Below, one piece after another: positions 37,255 to 47,197 of a stretch of 64,000 nt of DNA (its first letter is position 1; each line of letters opens with the position of its first letter). A program made the position numbers and the translations under genes. The notes under the pieces were generated by a model. The model saw nothing but the letters and a program-made list of their open reading frames with translations, made no database searches and was not told the DNA's origin. The stretch is from Shewanella sp. MBTL60-112-B2. Its GTDB lineage: Bacteria; Pseudomonadota; Gammaproteobacteria; Enterobacterales; Shewanellaceae. The stretch covers positions 1 through 64,000 of the forward strand of contig NZ_BPFA01000016.1 of NCBI RefSeq assembly GCF_019655055.1, given 5' to 3'.

Positions 37255-38472
37255 ATGAATCAAACTCAACAGGATGCGTTAATTTACCTAAGTAAAGTTG
37301 ACTATGAGATTATTCAGGAAAGGAGCTTTAACTTATTACTAGGACAATTAGATTCAGAAGGTTGTGAATTATTAAAGGAGTACAATAAGGCGTTAACCGA
37401 TGCATCTACGGTATTCAAGTGTGAACTTGGAATACTAAGACCTGATGAGATAACAGAGTGTTTAGAAAACGAGCTAAGTAAAAAGGAGTCTTTTCTAGCT
37501 AATAGTGATAAAGCCCCTGCTAAGATCGTTGGTAAGCTTCACAAGCGTGTTAATTCAGCATTGAGCAAGCTGAAAGATGACAAGCCCGATTTTATTCTCT
37601 ATCCCGCGTATTCTAGGTTTGGATTGATACCTAAAGGCGAACTGTCCGTCATTGAAATAATCGATCCGACAGACAATTCTGAGTACATTGACTTTCGACC
37701 TGAAGGAGCGATAGAGAACTCTTTAGTTAAGATTAGAAATTATCACTCTTTCAGCAAGAGCAAGTTTTTAAGCTGGTCTAAGGGAATTATAGAGGTCTTA
37801 CAGGGGATTGTCCGAGTGTTTGCTGTAGTTTCTGGATACACAGACATACGTCATGTGTTGTTCTTTTATCAACATGAAACATCCTATGGTTGGAAAGATA
37901 GGAGTTATATATCAAAAAATGGAATTCTGGAAAATATTGAAGCTTTTGGTTGCGTAGCTCCTGAATATCATTATTTATTTGAAAATTTGAAGTCAGCAAA
38001 TTTAGTTACCGTCGTTAACTCCCTTACAACCCAAGAGTTTTTAGATAATACATTGGCTAACAATGTGCAATTTGCACTCAGCAGGTTTAATCGAGCTATT
38101 GAAAGTCATGATGATTGTGAAGCTATCGTAAACCTATGCACGTCTCTTGAAGCTATCTCCAATCAGCTCTACCCAGCAGATATTTGTAAGACGTGTAGCT
38201 CTAAAAAAGTCTCGGAGGGCTTAAAAGCATTCTTGAATGCAAATGCATTTCAACAAGCAGGTTTATACGGTAAAAGTATAAATCCTATGAAAGAGTTTAG
38301 TACTATTTATAGCCTGCGTTCCAAGGTGGCTCATGGGAGCCTTAATAAGAGCGATGCAGAAGTCTTGAAAACTTACATGCCAAAAGCAACAATGTTTGTG
38401 GCTATAACTCTTTATAACTTGATGCTCAATGCTTGTACTACTGGGTTTGATTCACATTTACCTCTGAAATAA
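37255..38472 (+). CDS. HEPN-domain protein (ApeA-like C-terminus)
   Basis: 405 residues. The C-terminal about 120 residues form a helical domain with the HEPN signature RSKVAH (Rx4H) in YSLRSKVAHGSLN, preceded by CTSLEAISNQLY and CxxC (ICKTCSS), as in ApeA-type HEPN proteins. N-terminal part (PAYSRFGLIPKGELSVIEIIDP; LFFYQHETSYGWKDRSYIS) is beta-rich and not recognised. HEPN proteins with Rx4-6H are often RNases in toxin-antitoxin or anti-phage systems. It ends the accessory operon. Nuclease role is inferred. Confidence 0.75.
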   Translation: MNQTQQDALIYLSKVDYEIIQERSFNLLLGQLDSEGCELLKEYNKALTDASTVFKCELGILRPDEITECLENELSKKESFLANSDKAPAKIVGKLHKRVNSALSKLKDDKPDFILYPAYSRFGLIPKGELSVIEIIDPTDNSEYIDFRPEGAIENSLVKIRNYHSFSKSKFLSWSKGIIEVLQGIVRVFAVVSGYTDIRHVLFFYQHETSYGWKDRSYISKNGILENIEAFGCVAPEYHYLFENLKSANLVTVVNSLTTQEFLDNTLANNVQFALSRFNRAIESHDDCEAIVNLCTSLEAISNQLYPADICKTCSSKKVSEGLKAFLNANAFQQAGLYGKSINPMKEFSTIYSLRSKVAHGSLNKSDAEVLKTYMPKATMFVAITLYNLMLNACTTGFDSHLPLK

Positions 38473-38658
38473 ACATAAATCACAAATAATTTGGTCAGAG
38501 TAAATTAATAACCCTAGCTCTTCAGGCATGACTCCAGAACCAAACTATTCCGCTTTTCTAACCTAGTGCAGATAGGGCTGAAGCCTTCGATGGCATGGAT
38601 GCAATCGTAGAGCTCACAGGGATGTGCTCGCAGCGGGCTTCAGAAGTGTCTGCACATG

Positions 38659-38812
38659 CGCTGGCCGCAGGCCATTGGAACCACTGGAGTTGGAAGTTAG
38701 TTTAGGGGTTCAAGTGCCGAAAAACTTAAAGGTTCGGATGTTTTAGATTTAAAGCCTGCGTTAGTTTCACGCAAAGGAACCCTCAAACGCTGGCTGCAGG
38801 CCATTGGAACCA
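38659..38812 (+). repeat. 25-bp direct repeats in intergenic DNA
   Basis: Two copies at 38659-38683 and 38788-38812: CGCTGGCYGCAGGCCATTGG followed by AACCA; one mismatch (C/T). The spacer 38473-38953 has no supportable gene; its composition suggests remnants of mobile or REP-like DNA. Confidence 0.8.
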
Positions 38813-38953
38813 TAACTGCTGGATGTTGCATCAAATGCAGCCTAAGCATAGATAAGCCAAAGGTTCGAAGCTTTAGCTTTAAACTGTGCAACAGTTTCAA
38901 CCACATAGCCAAATCCAACCACAGAGCCAAACCAACCACCAAACAGGGAATCG

Positions 38954-40210
38954 CTAAAGGGGCTCCCCTTTGGCAGAAAACACCAAAGTTGTGCAAAACT
39001 CAACCCCGTTATCTTGAGGCAGATAACTCCACCCCATGCGTTCACAGATGCGCTCGACGATGACCAGTCCAACCCCATAGCCAGCATTGTAGGTTTCATT
39101 GCCTTCGTGGCGATTGGTGATGGTTAAGGTGTGCTGATTAAGCACGATTTCGATATCACCTATGCTATAACTGAAAGCATTCTTGATAATGTTGTTAAGT
39201 ACGATGGCTATAAAACTGTGGGGCGCATGTACGATTGCGGCGTCATCTATCGTTAAGTTGTAACTGCTATTTTGTCTGGCGAATAACTCTTTCATCTCGA
39301 TGAGCTGCTTGCTTAGTGCAGCCTCCAAGCTGACGTCGGCATAGTAACGTTGGCTAATCGATTCTTTACCCAAAAGCAGAAAGGTATCGGTGAGTACCTG
39401 CATCTCGTCACTGGCCCGCTGCAAACGCTTAACCGCGTTGACTGCCAGTGGATGCTGGTTAGGGATTTTTGCCAACAACTCGGCAGAACCCTTTATCACA
39501 GTGATAGGGGTTCTTAGCTCGTGGGAGGCAAAGTGACTGAACTCCTTTTCACGTTGAAAGAAGCCATTGATATCGTTGCGGCTATCTAACAGTGTTTGCT
39601 CGATATTACGGGTTTCGACAAAACGGGTATCAACGCTAAAGTCGGGGTCATCTGGCGCCATCTGGGTGATCTTGTGTTCAATAATCGTCAGCGGCTTGGA
39701 TAGGGTCCGGATGAAGTACAAACTATATAGCGTCATTAATAGGCCGATAAGTAGCCCTAGAATGAGAATGTAATCGTGTAAGTGCTCCTCGTACTCATCA
39801 AGGTAGTCATCGGCATCATCTTGAAACACAACATACATTAACCCTCTATTCGACGGATGGAGGGTCACAATAAAGTGCTTGTCTTCTTCTCCGATTAACT
39901 TTTCATATAGACCGGGTGAGGTATAGGCTTTAAGCCACTGCGGAATGTTTTGCTCACTCCAATAGGTGGTGAACTCATTGGTATTGGGCAGAACTGTTTT
40001 ATCGCCATAAATCTTGTAGTCCTGCTTATAGCGATATACTTCAGTGTCTAACCAGTGATTCAGGCTGATCTTTTCAATTTGGTTTTCAGCAATATAAATA
40101 AGCGACCAAAATAAGCTGAACATGGCAAACGTCATCAAACCGAAGCTCCAACGGAGCTTGCGGTAGATACTCGGGAAATGCTTATGCTTTGAGGCGGTAA
40201 CCTTGTCCAT
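38954..40210 (-). CDS. Sensor histidine kinase
   Basis: 418 residues. Two membrane helices (about 20-43 and 147-170) bracket a periplasmic sensor domain, then a linker, phosphoacceptor H in FASHELRTPITVIKG (about residue 230), N box NNIIKNAFSYS and G box GYGVGLVIVERI. HisKA/HATPase type. It overlaps the response regulator gene at its start by 29 bases, so the pair is translated together. Its signal is unknown; the divergent lipoprotein gene is the nearest candidate target. Confidence 0.92.
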   Translation of the reverse strand: MDKVTASKHKHFPSIYRKLRWSFGLMTFAMFSLFWSLIYIAENQIEKISLNHWLDTEVYRYKQDYKIYGDKTVLPNTNEFTTYWSEQNIPQWLKAYTSPGLYEKLIGEEDKHFIVTLHPSNRGLMYVVFQDDADDYLDEYEEHLHDYILILGLLIGLLMTLYSLYFIRTLSKPLTIIEHKITQMAPDDPDFSVDTRFVETRNIEQTLLDSRNDINGFFQREKEFSHFASHELRTPITVIKGSAELLAKIPNQHPLAVNAVKRLQRASDEMQVLTDTFLLLGKESISQRYYADVSLEAALSKQLIEMKELFARQNSSYNLTIDDAAIVHAPHSFIAIVLNNIIKNAFSYSIGDIEIVLNQHTLTITNRHEGNETYNAGYGVGLVIVERICERMGWSYLPQDNGVEFCTTLVFSAKGEPL

Positions 40211-40850
40211 GAATTGTCTCTAATCGTGAATATTCAAAGCCTTTATTAAGGGCGGTTCTTAGGCCGTAGATGTGACTACGTAAGGCGTCACTTGGAGGGG
40301 ATTCATCGCCCCAGACTGCGTCACTTACATCTTGACGACTGACCACACTCGGCGCGCGCTTTATCAGTACCTTTAATATTTTTAGCTGAATACGGCTGAG
40401 CTTTATCGGTTGTTCTGCCCGTGTCACTACATCGGTCTGGGTATTAATATTTATGTCGGCGAACGACAAGGTGCCGATATCTTGCCTTGGGCCACGATTA
40501 CTCAGTGCATGTAAACGGAGAGTCAGCTCTTCCATGGCAAAAGGTTTGAGTAAATAGTCATCTCCACCGGCCTTGAAAGCGGCAACCTTGTCATCGAGGC
40601 TGTCTTTGGCGGTTAAGAATAAAATCGGTGTGTTGCAATACAGCTCTTCACGTAGTTTTCGTACCGCGGTAATGCCGTCTAGTTTAGGCATCATGATATC
40701 CATAATAATCACATCGTAACTATTTTCGGCTACTAAATTAATCGCCGCTTCGCCGTGATAGGCGCAGTCGATGACCATGCCTTCGAGTTCCAAATAATCG
40801 GCGATTGTTTCGCTGAGGTTATGGCTGTCATCAACAATTAGCACTTTCAT
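40182..40850 (-). CDS. OmpR/PhoB-type response regulator
   Basis: 222 residues. Receiver with acidic pocket DD at 7-8, phosphoacceptor D51 (IIMDIMMP), and K in LFLTAKDS; C-terminal winged helix (ISRIQLKILKVLIKRAPSVVSRQDVSDAVWGDESPPS ... LRSHIYGLRTALNK). First gene of a two-gene operon with the histidine kinase. Divergent from the DUF5666 lipoprotein with 93 bases between; may regulate it. Confidence 0.93.
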   Translation of the reverse strand: MKVLIVDDSHNLSETIADYLELEGMVIDCAYHGEAAINLVAENSYDVIIMDIMMPKLDGITAVRKLREELYCNTPILFLTAKDSLDDKVAAFKAGGDDYLLKPFAMEELTLRLHALSNRGPRQDIGTLSFADININTQTDVVTRAEQPIKLSRIQLKILKVLIKRAPSVVSRQDVSDAVWGDESPPSDALRSHIYGLRTALNKGFEYSRLETIHGQGYRLKA

Positions 40851-40943
40851 AAATTATTTTATCTTTCTTCACGATCGCTTCACGGGCCAAGTTTTAACAT
40901 ACAGCTAAATTTGATAATCATCTTACTAAATAAGGGTATTTAG

Positions 40944-42143
40944 ATGAAAAAAATAGCTTTAGTTTCAACACTTGCTCTGATTTTAGCTGCTTGTGGCGGT
41001 GGAAGCGATAGTTCTTCTGACAATGGTAATGGCGATAACGGCAATGGCGGCGGCATTCCTACTGTACCAACAGCTCCAACTGCAGTTAAAGGCACTATTG
41101 ATAAAGTCGATTCTGTACAGAATAAAGTGGTTGTGAACGGCTACAGCTATGACGTTGCTGGCGTAATGTACGGCGATGTAAAACTAAATATTAACGATCT
41201 GCAGCCTAACATGATGGTGCAAATCGGCGGCGCTCAAAAAGCAGCAGTTCAAGTTCAACTTGAACCGACTATCACAGGTAAAGTCACTGCAATCGATGCA
41301 GTTGCCGGTACTTTTGATGTTAACGGTATGAAGTTATCTTATAAGTTATCTAACGAAATCGAATTAGGTGATTGGGTAATGGTGTCTTCATTACCAACAG
41401 CGGATGCAGGCTATAAAGTCTTATCTGTGATTAAGTTTGATATTGAAAGCCAGTACCCTGGACTTGCTAATAGTTACGAAGTTGAAGGCCGTTTATCTAG
41501 CTTAGATGAAAGTGCAAAAAGCTTTAAACTGGGCGCTGCTCTAACTGTTGATTACTCAGGCACTGCTGCTCATAACATTGAAGGCGTGCTTGCTAATGGC
41601 CAGTGGGTTGAAGTAGAAGGTACGCTAGTTAATGGCGTGTTTAATGCTGATACTGTTGAAGTTGAAGATTATAGCGATCTTGCTAACGACACCGAAGTTG
41701 AAGGTATCGTGACTTGGGTTGATGCACAGCAAACTGCGTTTGAACTTAACTACCAGGGTCGTTTTGTTGTTAATACGCAAACTAAGTTTGAAGACGGCGT
41801 GAAAGCTGACTTAAAGCAGGGCGCTTTAGTGGAAGTGACTTCTGTTAAGAATGGTACGACTCAAGTTGCTACCGAAGTTGAGTTCGATGATGACAATTCA
41901 ACAGGTGATGACAACGACAATGTTGGCAGCTGGAAAGAGTTTGAGCAAGAAGGTCAGGCTTCAGTGTTTGATACAACGACTCAGAGCTTTGTGATTAACG
42001 GTATGACAGTCTTCGTTGACGCTAAAACCGTGCTTGAAGATGGTATTAAATTAGACACGATTAATCAGCAACTTATCGAAGTTGAAGGCGTGGTGCTTAA
42101 TAAGCAAAACATCGCTCGCGAAATCGAAAGATACGACGACTAA
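40944..42143 (+). CDS. DUF5666-repeat lipoprotein
   Basis: 399 residues. Lipoprotein signal MKKIALVSTLALILAACGGG, a Gly/Asn/Ser linker, then four related domains about 70-80 residues each with the motif GTIDKVDSVQNKVVVNG, GKVTAIDAVAGTFDVNG, GRLSSLDESAKSF and GIVTWVDAQQTAF, a DUF5666 repeat (OB-like). Function of DUF5666 is not known. Its divergent position next to a two-component system is common in my recollection and suggests envelope stress or ligand sensing; unverified. Confidence 0.88.
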   Translation: MKKIALVSTLALILAACGGGSDSSSDNGNGDNGNGGGIPTVPTAPTAVKGTIDKVDSVQNKVVVNGYSYDVAGVMYGDVKLNINDLQPNMMVQIGGAQKAAVQVQLEPTITGKVTAIDAVAGTFDVNGMKLSYKLSNEIELGDWVMVSSLPTADAGYKVLSVIKFDIESQYPGLANSYEVEGRLSSLDESAKSFKLGAALTVDYSGTAAHNIEGVLANGQWVEVEGTLVNGVFNADTVEVEDYSDLANDTEVEGIVTWVDAQQTAFELNYQGRFVVNTQTKFEDGVKADLKQGALVEVTSVKNGTTQVATEVEFDDDNSTGDDNDNVGSWKEFEQEGQASVFDTTTQSFVINGMTVFVDAKTVLEDGIKLDTINQQLIEVEGVVLNKQNIAREIERYDD

Positions 42144-42173
42144 TTGTAAATCTATATTTCGATTAATCACTCC

Positions 42174-42203
42174 AAAATGCCTTTCTTATGAAAGGCATTT
42201 TTG
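42174..42203 (+). terminator. Terminator after DUF5666 gene
   Basis: AAATGCCTTTC / GAAAGGCATTT with TTAT loop and T-run. Confidence 0.93.
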
Positions 42204-42438
42204 CATCTGCACTTTAATATTTATTAATTAAATCTGACTCTTATATCTTGTTGTGCGCTTGGGTATAGCATAAAGAGCAGAGGCTCGGATGTTAATCTGC
42301 TGAGTCGTGTTGGCGAGTTTAAGGCAGCGTTATCGTAAGTCTATGAAATAAATTCTTATTATTATTCTGATGAAAAACTAATTTTGGTACTACACTGAAG
42401 CGTATGTTTTTTTACCCCATTACATAAAGGATTATATT

Positions 42439-43992
42439 ATGGATGAAGAGTACCAGTATCCCGCCAATTACAATTTAATCTCTATCACTTCTCCTTCTAG
42501 CCATATCAAATACGCCAGTCCTCATTTTACCGAAGTAGCTGGTTTTCAGCCTGGTGAATTAAATGGCTTACCTCATAATGTTGTTAGGCACCCTGATATG
42601 CCTAAAGCCGCCTTTAAAGACCTATGGGGTCACTTACAAAGTGGTAACCATTGGATGGGAATGGTTAAAAACAGCCGTAAGGGAGGAGGGTATTATTGGG
42701 TTGATGCATTTGCCTCGCCGATAAAAAGTAATGGTGAAATCGTCGAGTTACAATCGGTTCGCTTTAAACCAGAACGAATTCATGTCAAACGAGCCGAAGC
42801 CGTTTATAAACAATTATCAAATGACAAGAAACCTTGGCAACTGAGTGTGGGTCTGAGAACTCGGCTGTGGCAGCGTAGCGCATTTTGTTATGGCATCGCG
42901 GCGCTTATCTCCTATGCCATCGCCATGTTTAGCCAAAATACCGCACTTACATTGGCCTCTTTTTTCGCTATGGCGACTCTAATTAGCTATCTGTTAACTC
43001 GTCCCTTGGAGCGACTCGCAAAAGAGGCTCGTAAAGATTTTAATAACCCGTTGATGGAGCTTATCTATACGGGGAAGGTCAACGACTTTTCAGAAATTGA
43101 GCTGGCTATGAAGATGCGTAAACAACACGTAAAAGCCTTGATTGGCCGCGTAAATATCTCTGTGATGGAGGCCTGCGACAAGACCTTAGATAATGCCAAG
43201 CTAGCCACCCAGAACAATCATAAAGTCACCGAGCATCTCAATACTCAGAAAACAGAGATTGAAATGGTGGCTACGGCAGTGAATGAGATGCAGGCGGCAT
43301 CAACTGAGATCTCTCAAAATGCGCAGGGCACAGCTGAAGCTACAATGCAGACACAAAGTACTATGTCGGAGAACTTGGAGTGCATTAATCAGGTTAATAA
43401 GTCGATGCTGGAATTGGTCGATGAGTTAGCCTCAATCTCGAGTACCGTGGTGTCTCTCGATAAGCAGACCCAGCAAATTAGTTCGGTGATCGATGTGATT
43501 AATGGCATTGCAGAACAGACCAACCTACTAGCGCTAAATGCTGCGATTGAAGCGGCGAGGGCCGGAGATTCTGGTCGTGGTTTTGCGGTGGTTTCCGATG
43601 AGGTGCGAACCTTAGCTCAGCGCACTCAAGTAGCGACGACCGAGATCCAGACGGCGATTGAGCAGATCCAGACCAATAGCCAAGTAGCGGTAAAATCGCT
43701 TGAAGTGGGTAATGACAAATCCAGCAAGACGGTCAATATCATCAATACCTCGCTGAGCAAAATTAATGAACTTGAGGAGTTGATTGAGGGCATAGTGGAA
43801 CGCAATCAGCAGATAGCGGTAGCTATCGAAGAGCAGGTTTATGTATGTAATGAGGTCAACACCAATGTGCAGATGGTCAACTGCAAGGTGTCTGAGTCTT
43901 ATGATTTGATCACCGTGACCAATACGCTCAACCAAGAGGTTGAGAGCAGTACTGATGATCTATCTAATACCATCAGGAATTTCAATATGTAG
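42439..43992 (+). CDS. Aer-like PAS chemoreceptor (MCP)
   Basis: 517 residues. N-terminal Aer-type PAS ([44 protein letters not shown]) that binds FAD in family members, membrane hairpin about 145-185, HAMP-like linker, and the MCP signalling tip ([42 protein letters not shown]). Senses redox or oxygen state and signals through CheA. Adjacent to the molybdoenzyme operon, so energy taxis toward acceptors is plausible. SD AAGGAT precedes the ATG. Confidence 0.92.
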   Translation: MDEEYQYPANYNLISITSPSSHIKYASPHFTEVAGFQPGELNGLPHNVVRHPDMPKAAFKDLWGHLQSGNHWMGMVKNSRKGGGYYWVDAFASPIKSNGEIVELQSVRFKPERIHVKRAEAVYKQLSNDKKPWQLSVGLRTRLWQRSAFCYGIAALISYAIAMFSQNTALTLASFFAMATLISYLLTRPLERLAKEARKDFNNPLMELIYTGKVNDFSEIELAMKMRKQHVKALIGRVNISVMEACDKTLDNAKLATQNNHKVTEHLNTQKTEIEMVATAVNEMQAASTEISQNAQGTAEATMQTQSTMSENLECINQVNKSMLELVDELASISSTVVSLDKQTQQISSVIDVINGIAEQTNLLALNAAIEAARAGDSGRGFAVVSDEVRTLAQRTQVATTEIQTAIEQIQTNSQVAVKSLEVGNDKSSKTVNIINTSLSKINELEELIEGIVERNQQIAVAIEEQVYVCNEVNTNVQMVNCKVSESYDLITVTNTLNQEVESSTDDLSNTIRNFNM

Positions 43993-44056
43993 CGGATTAG
44001 CATTCGTGAATGGATAAAAGTGATTGGCTTTATCTCTGGTGGGAAAGTCATTACAG

Positions 44057-44086
44057 AAAGGGCCTAGCTTAACGCTAGGCCCTTTT
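44057..44086. terminator. Bidirectional terminator
   Basis: AAAGGGCCTAGC / GCTAGGCCCTTT with short loop and T-run between the MCP gene and the convergent ttrA gene. Confidence 0.9.
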
Positions 44087-44137
44087 ACTTATGATGATGT
44101 CAGTTATTTTAGAAACAATAACTTAGGTGATGTTACT

Positions 44138-47100
44138 TTAAGAGATCTTCTGTATGCGCACCGGAATACCACTGCGGCAATTGGTACCGGCATAGTAATC
44201 ATTTAGCATACTAGCCTTGCCTTTGCGGGTTGGGTCGGCTGGGATCATTTGGTTAATTGCCGTTCCGCCGCCGCGATGGCTTAAGCCTGGGTGTTTTACG
44301 CCGTCGATGGTTCGGTCATCGGCGCCATAGGCAAGCTTATGCCCGAACGTATGGGAGATACAGACGGCATCTTTACTAACCCCAATATCTGCAAATAATA
44401 CCCCATCAGTGGCTTTGCCATTGCCGGTTTCTAATCGCACCGTATCACCGTGTGTAAGCCCATGCTTAAGCGCGGTATCGCTATGCATATAAACATAGTT
44501 TTGAGGTGTGACTTCGGCGCAGCGATCGAACGCGGCTGAATAGTTAGAACGCAACGTTGGTTTATAGCTAGAGAATAGCAAAGGATATTGAGCGGCGGGC
44601 CAATGCTGCTCCCAACTATCTCCATTCCAGAAACGCTTTACATCGTAAGCGGGCACGCCAGGGTAATTTTTACCTGAGTAACTGTGGCGCAGCTGCGACA
44701 TCTGCTGGTTATATATTTGTAGAAACTTACCGCCAGCGTTATGGGTAAACTCACCGTTATACTTTTCTGCAGTTTCATAATAGCCACCGCGAGAAAGCAA
44801 GGCTTCGACTTTTCCAGCTTCTTCATTGGTTAAACGTGGACGCAGCGGTTTCATTGAGTAATCCAGTGAGGCCCATTCACGGTCTTCGTCAGTGACCAGT
44901 GGCAGAGCGCTGCACTGAACGGCAATGTTGGCCATATAACGAGCGTGCCAGTCTTCAAAGGTCAGCAGGTCGACTTGACGTCCATCGCTAGCTGAAATGG
45001 CATTCTTACCAAAGCCTGGTAGCTTCATTTCTAAGGCAACATCAATTAAGAATTGCTCCATACAAATGTGGTAGCCGTTAGCTGTTTTTGGCGTGCGTGG
45101 TGTCACTAATGGTGCGCCTGCGACTACACCAAGATTAAATGCCCCCCACATGCGATCGGCGGCGTATTCTTCATACATTACCCTGTCAGGGATAATATAA
45201 TCTGCATAGCGGTTAGTTTCGTTGATGTAGCAGTCAATGCCCACAAACAATGGCAGTTTGTTAGTGTCAGCAAGCGCGGCTTCGACTTGGTGGCTAATTG
45301 ATGATGCACTGTAAATGGCATTACTACGCCAGTTAATCAATGCTTTGGCCGAATATGGGTTTTTATTGGTATGTGCAGTCAGCGCTTCTGCAGCATTGCC
45401 TGCGGCATAACCAGGTACTAAGTTATGCCAGATATCACTGGCTGGGTAAGGCGAAATGCCTTGTGCCACTTTCTGTTTATATTCAGTTGAGTCTTCATAG
45501 GCACCGGCACGGCAAATATTCATTACCGCACTGGTATCGATCTCACCCTCAAATCCACCAAGATTGTAATTGCCTTCAAAGCCCCAGAAGGCACCATTAC
45601 CATAAATCGCACCACCTTTAGTGTCGTGGTTGCCAATCAATGTGTTTAGGGTGGAGACTAACCAGCCCACCATGATGCTATCGGCACTGTTGGCGCCAGT
45701 ATTGGTTGCGACGCAAGAGCGGCGACCGTGGTGACTAAGGTCCTTAGCAACTTGACGAATATCTGACTCGGCAATACCACAAGCTGCTACATAATCAGCC
45801 ATTGGAGTTCGGTCTGCTTCAATCTTTAGCAATGCCAAAGATGACACTAGACGAACCTTGTTACCCGATTGATCAATAAAGTCTTGATCGATTAATAGCT
45901 CTGCGCGCTTGGCTTGACTTGCTGCAATCAGTTGATCATTTTCAGCAACCAGCGGCTCTTCGCCACCTAAATTGAATTCACTGGCATGGGCAAATTGGCG
46001 ATATCTTGGATGTTGATCATCCATGATCACTAGGTGGCTGGCATTGCTGCGGTTAGGCTCACCTTTTGCTGCAGCTTGCGCTTCATTAGGGATGGATAGG
46101 AAGTCTTGGTTATACCAGCCTTGCTTGAGCATGATTTGCAATAACGCAAAAATAAAGGCGCTATCTTCACCAGGACGAATGGCTAGCCATTGGCCTTGAG
46201 TGTTATTAGCAACGCTTGTACGAAGTAGAGGGTCAACACAGACATACTTCATCTCTCTATCGACACGTGCGTCGGCTAAGCCGCGGCCTAGGCGGTTAAG
46301 GCTTGCGCCTGCTGACCCTGGTGCGGTACCAATAAAGAGTGCGTATTCGACGTGATCCCAGTCAACGTCGTTCATTGCTGGGCCAATATCAGGGTTAAGT
46401 CCTATACCAAAACCAATACCAATCGGCGCGCCGCAATAAGCGTGTTTAGTGACTAGGTTGGCCGTGCCGTAAGCTTGGCGCATAAAGCGCGCATATAAAC
46501 TACCGCGCAGGGTATCTTCTTCGTTGAAGGTTGCGAGTAGTTGGTTAGCTTTACTGCCAAATTCTGGCTGATCAGCGACCACTAATTGATCGAGTTGGCG
46601 GATTGATTTTAGGCCTTCGACTTTGCCTTCACCAAATAGATCGCCACCATAGATAATTTCTTTTACCGCTTGCTCGTAGTTGATGCTAATCCATTTGCCT
46701 TCTCCGCGCTTACCGCTGCGCTTTAGCACCTGGGTAACACGACGAGGATCATCAACACAACCAATACCGCTGGCGCCTTTACCGCAAGTTGTGGCGCGGT
46801 TTTGCAAGCCTTTATCACCGGCAAGTGCGTAATAGCTTTCACGAACAGGGGTATCTAACGCAAGGGGGGAGCCAGAATTAAGCTCACAGTATGGATTGCC
46901 GCCGACCTTTAACACTTGGTCGGTGACTTCATCAATGCGTACTCTTAGGCCACACATGTTATTGCAGGTAAAGCACTTGGTGTACATGGTACGAATGCCT
47001 TGTGCTTTGTGCAATCGCCCATCTTCACCCAGTAAGGCTTCAGTTGGCAGTGGATTACCAAAACGAGCAGGGCTTTTTTCAACAGTTGTTAAGCCTGATT

Positions 47101-47188
47101 TGACCTGAGGTTTTGAACTACAGGCTGTCCCTGTTGCAGCCGCAGCGGTAACGATACCGGCGCGGCTAATAAAGGTTCTTCTATCCAT
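44138..47188 (-). CDS. ttrA: Tetrathionate reductase catalytic subunit-like (TtrA)
   Basis: 1016-residue molybdo-bis-pterin oxidoreductase with Tat signal (DRRTFISRAG) and a possible lipidation Cys after it. CxxCxxxC motif CFTCNNMC and downstream C for a [4Fe-4S] cluster, KRSGKRGEGKW and GGDLFGEGKVEGL, which match TtrA of Salmonella, and a Cys (YCGAPIGIG) as likely Mo ligand; length also fits. C-terminal ADPTRKGKA again matches. Would reduce tetrathionate to thiosulfate in the periplasm. Operon with ttrB (9 bases apart); no ttrC or ttrSR here, so electrons must come another way, or the partner is elsewhere. Other CISM oxidoreductases (polysulfide, arsenate) are less likely. Confidence 0.85.
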   Translation of the reverse strand: MDRRTFISRAGIVTAAAATGTACSSKPQVKSGLTTVEKSPARFGNPLPTEALLGEDGRLHKAQGIRTMYTKCFTCNNMCGLRVRIDEVTDQVLKVGGNPYCELNSGSPLALDTPVRESYYALAGDKGLQNRATTCGKGASGIGCVDDPRRVTQVLKRSGKRGEGKWISINYEQAVKEIIYGGDLFGEGKVEGLKSIRQLDQLVVADQPEFGSKANQLLATFNEEDTLRGSLYARFMRQAYGTANLVTKHAYCGAPIGIGFGIGLNPDIGPAMNDVDWDHVEYALFIGTAPGSAGASLNRLGRGLADARVDREMKYVCVDPLLRTSVANNTQGQWLAIRPGEDSAFIFALLQIMLKQGWYNQDFLSIPNEAQAAAKGEPNRSNASHLVIMDDQHPRYRQFAHASEFNLGGEEPLVAENDQLIAASQAKRAELLIDQDFIDQSGNKVRLVSSLALLKIEADRTPMADYVAACGIAESDIRQVAKDLSHHGRRSCVATNTGANSADSIMVGWLVSTLNTLIGNHDTKGGAIYGNGAFWGFEGNYNLGGFEGEIDTSAVMNICRAGAYEDSTEYKQKVAQGISPYPASDIWHNLVPGYAAGNAAEALTAHTNKNPYSAKALINWRSNAIYSASSISHQVEAALADTNKLPLFVGIDCYINETNRYADYIIPDRVMYEEYAADRMWGAFNLGVVAGAPLVTPRTPKTANGYHICMEQFLIDVALEMKLPGFGKNAISASDGRQVDLLTFEDWHARYMANIAVQCSALPLVTDEDREWASLDYSMKPLRPRLTNEEAGKVEALLSRGGYYETAEKYNGEFTHNAGGKFLQIYNQQMSQLRHSYSGKNYPGVPAYDVKRFWNGDSWEQHWPAAQYPLLFSSYKPTLRSNYSAAFDRCAEVTPQNYVYMHSDTALKHGLTHGDTVRLETGNGKATDGVLFADIGVSKDAVCISHTFGHKLAYGADDRTIDGVKHPGLSHRGGGTAINQMIPADPTRKGKASMLNDYYAGTNCRSGIPVRIQKIS

Positions 47189-47197
47189 TATGGTTTC

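Noticed and set aside
38697..39099. Minus-strand ORFs downstream of the histidine kinase
   Set aside because: Overlap repeats or the kinase gene in another frame.
44138..47188. Arsenate respiratory reductase ArrA for the molybdoenzyme
   Set aside because: Length of 1016 residues and the KRGEGKW/GGDLFGEG segment fit TtrA better than the about 850-residue ArrA.
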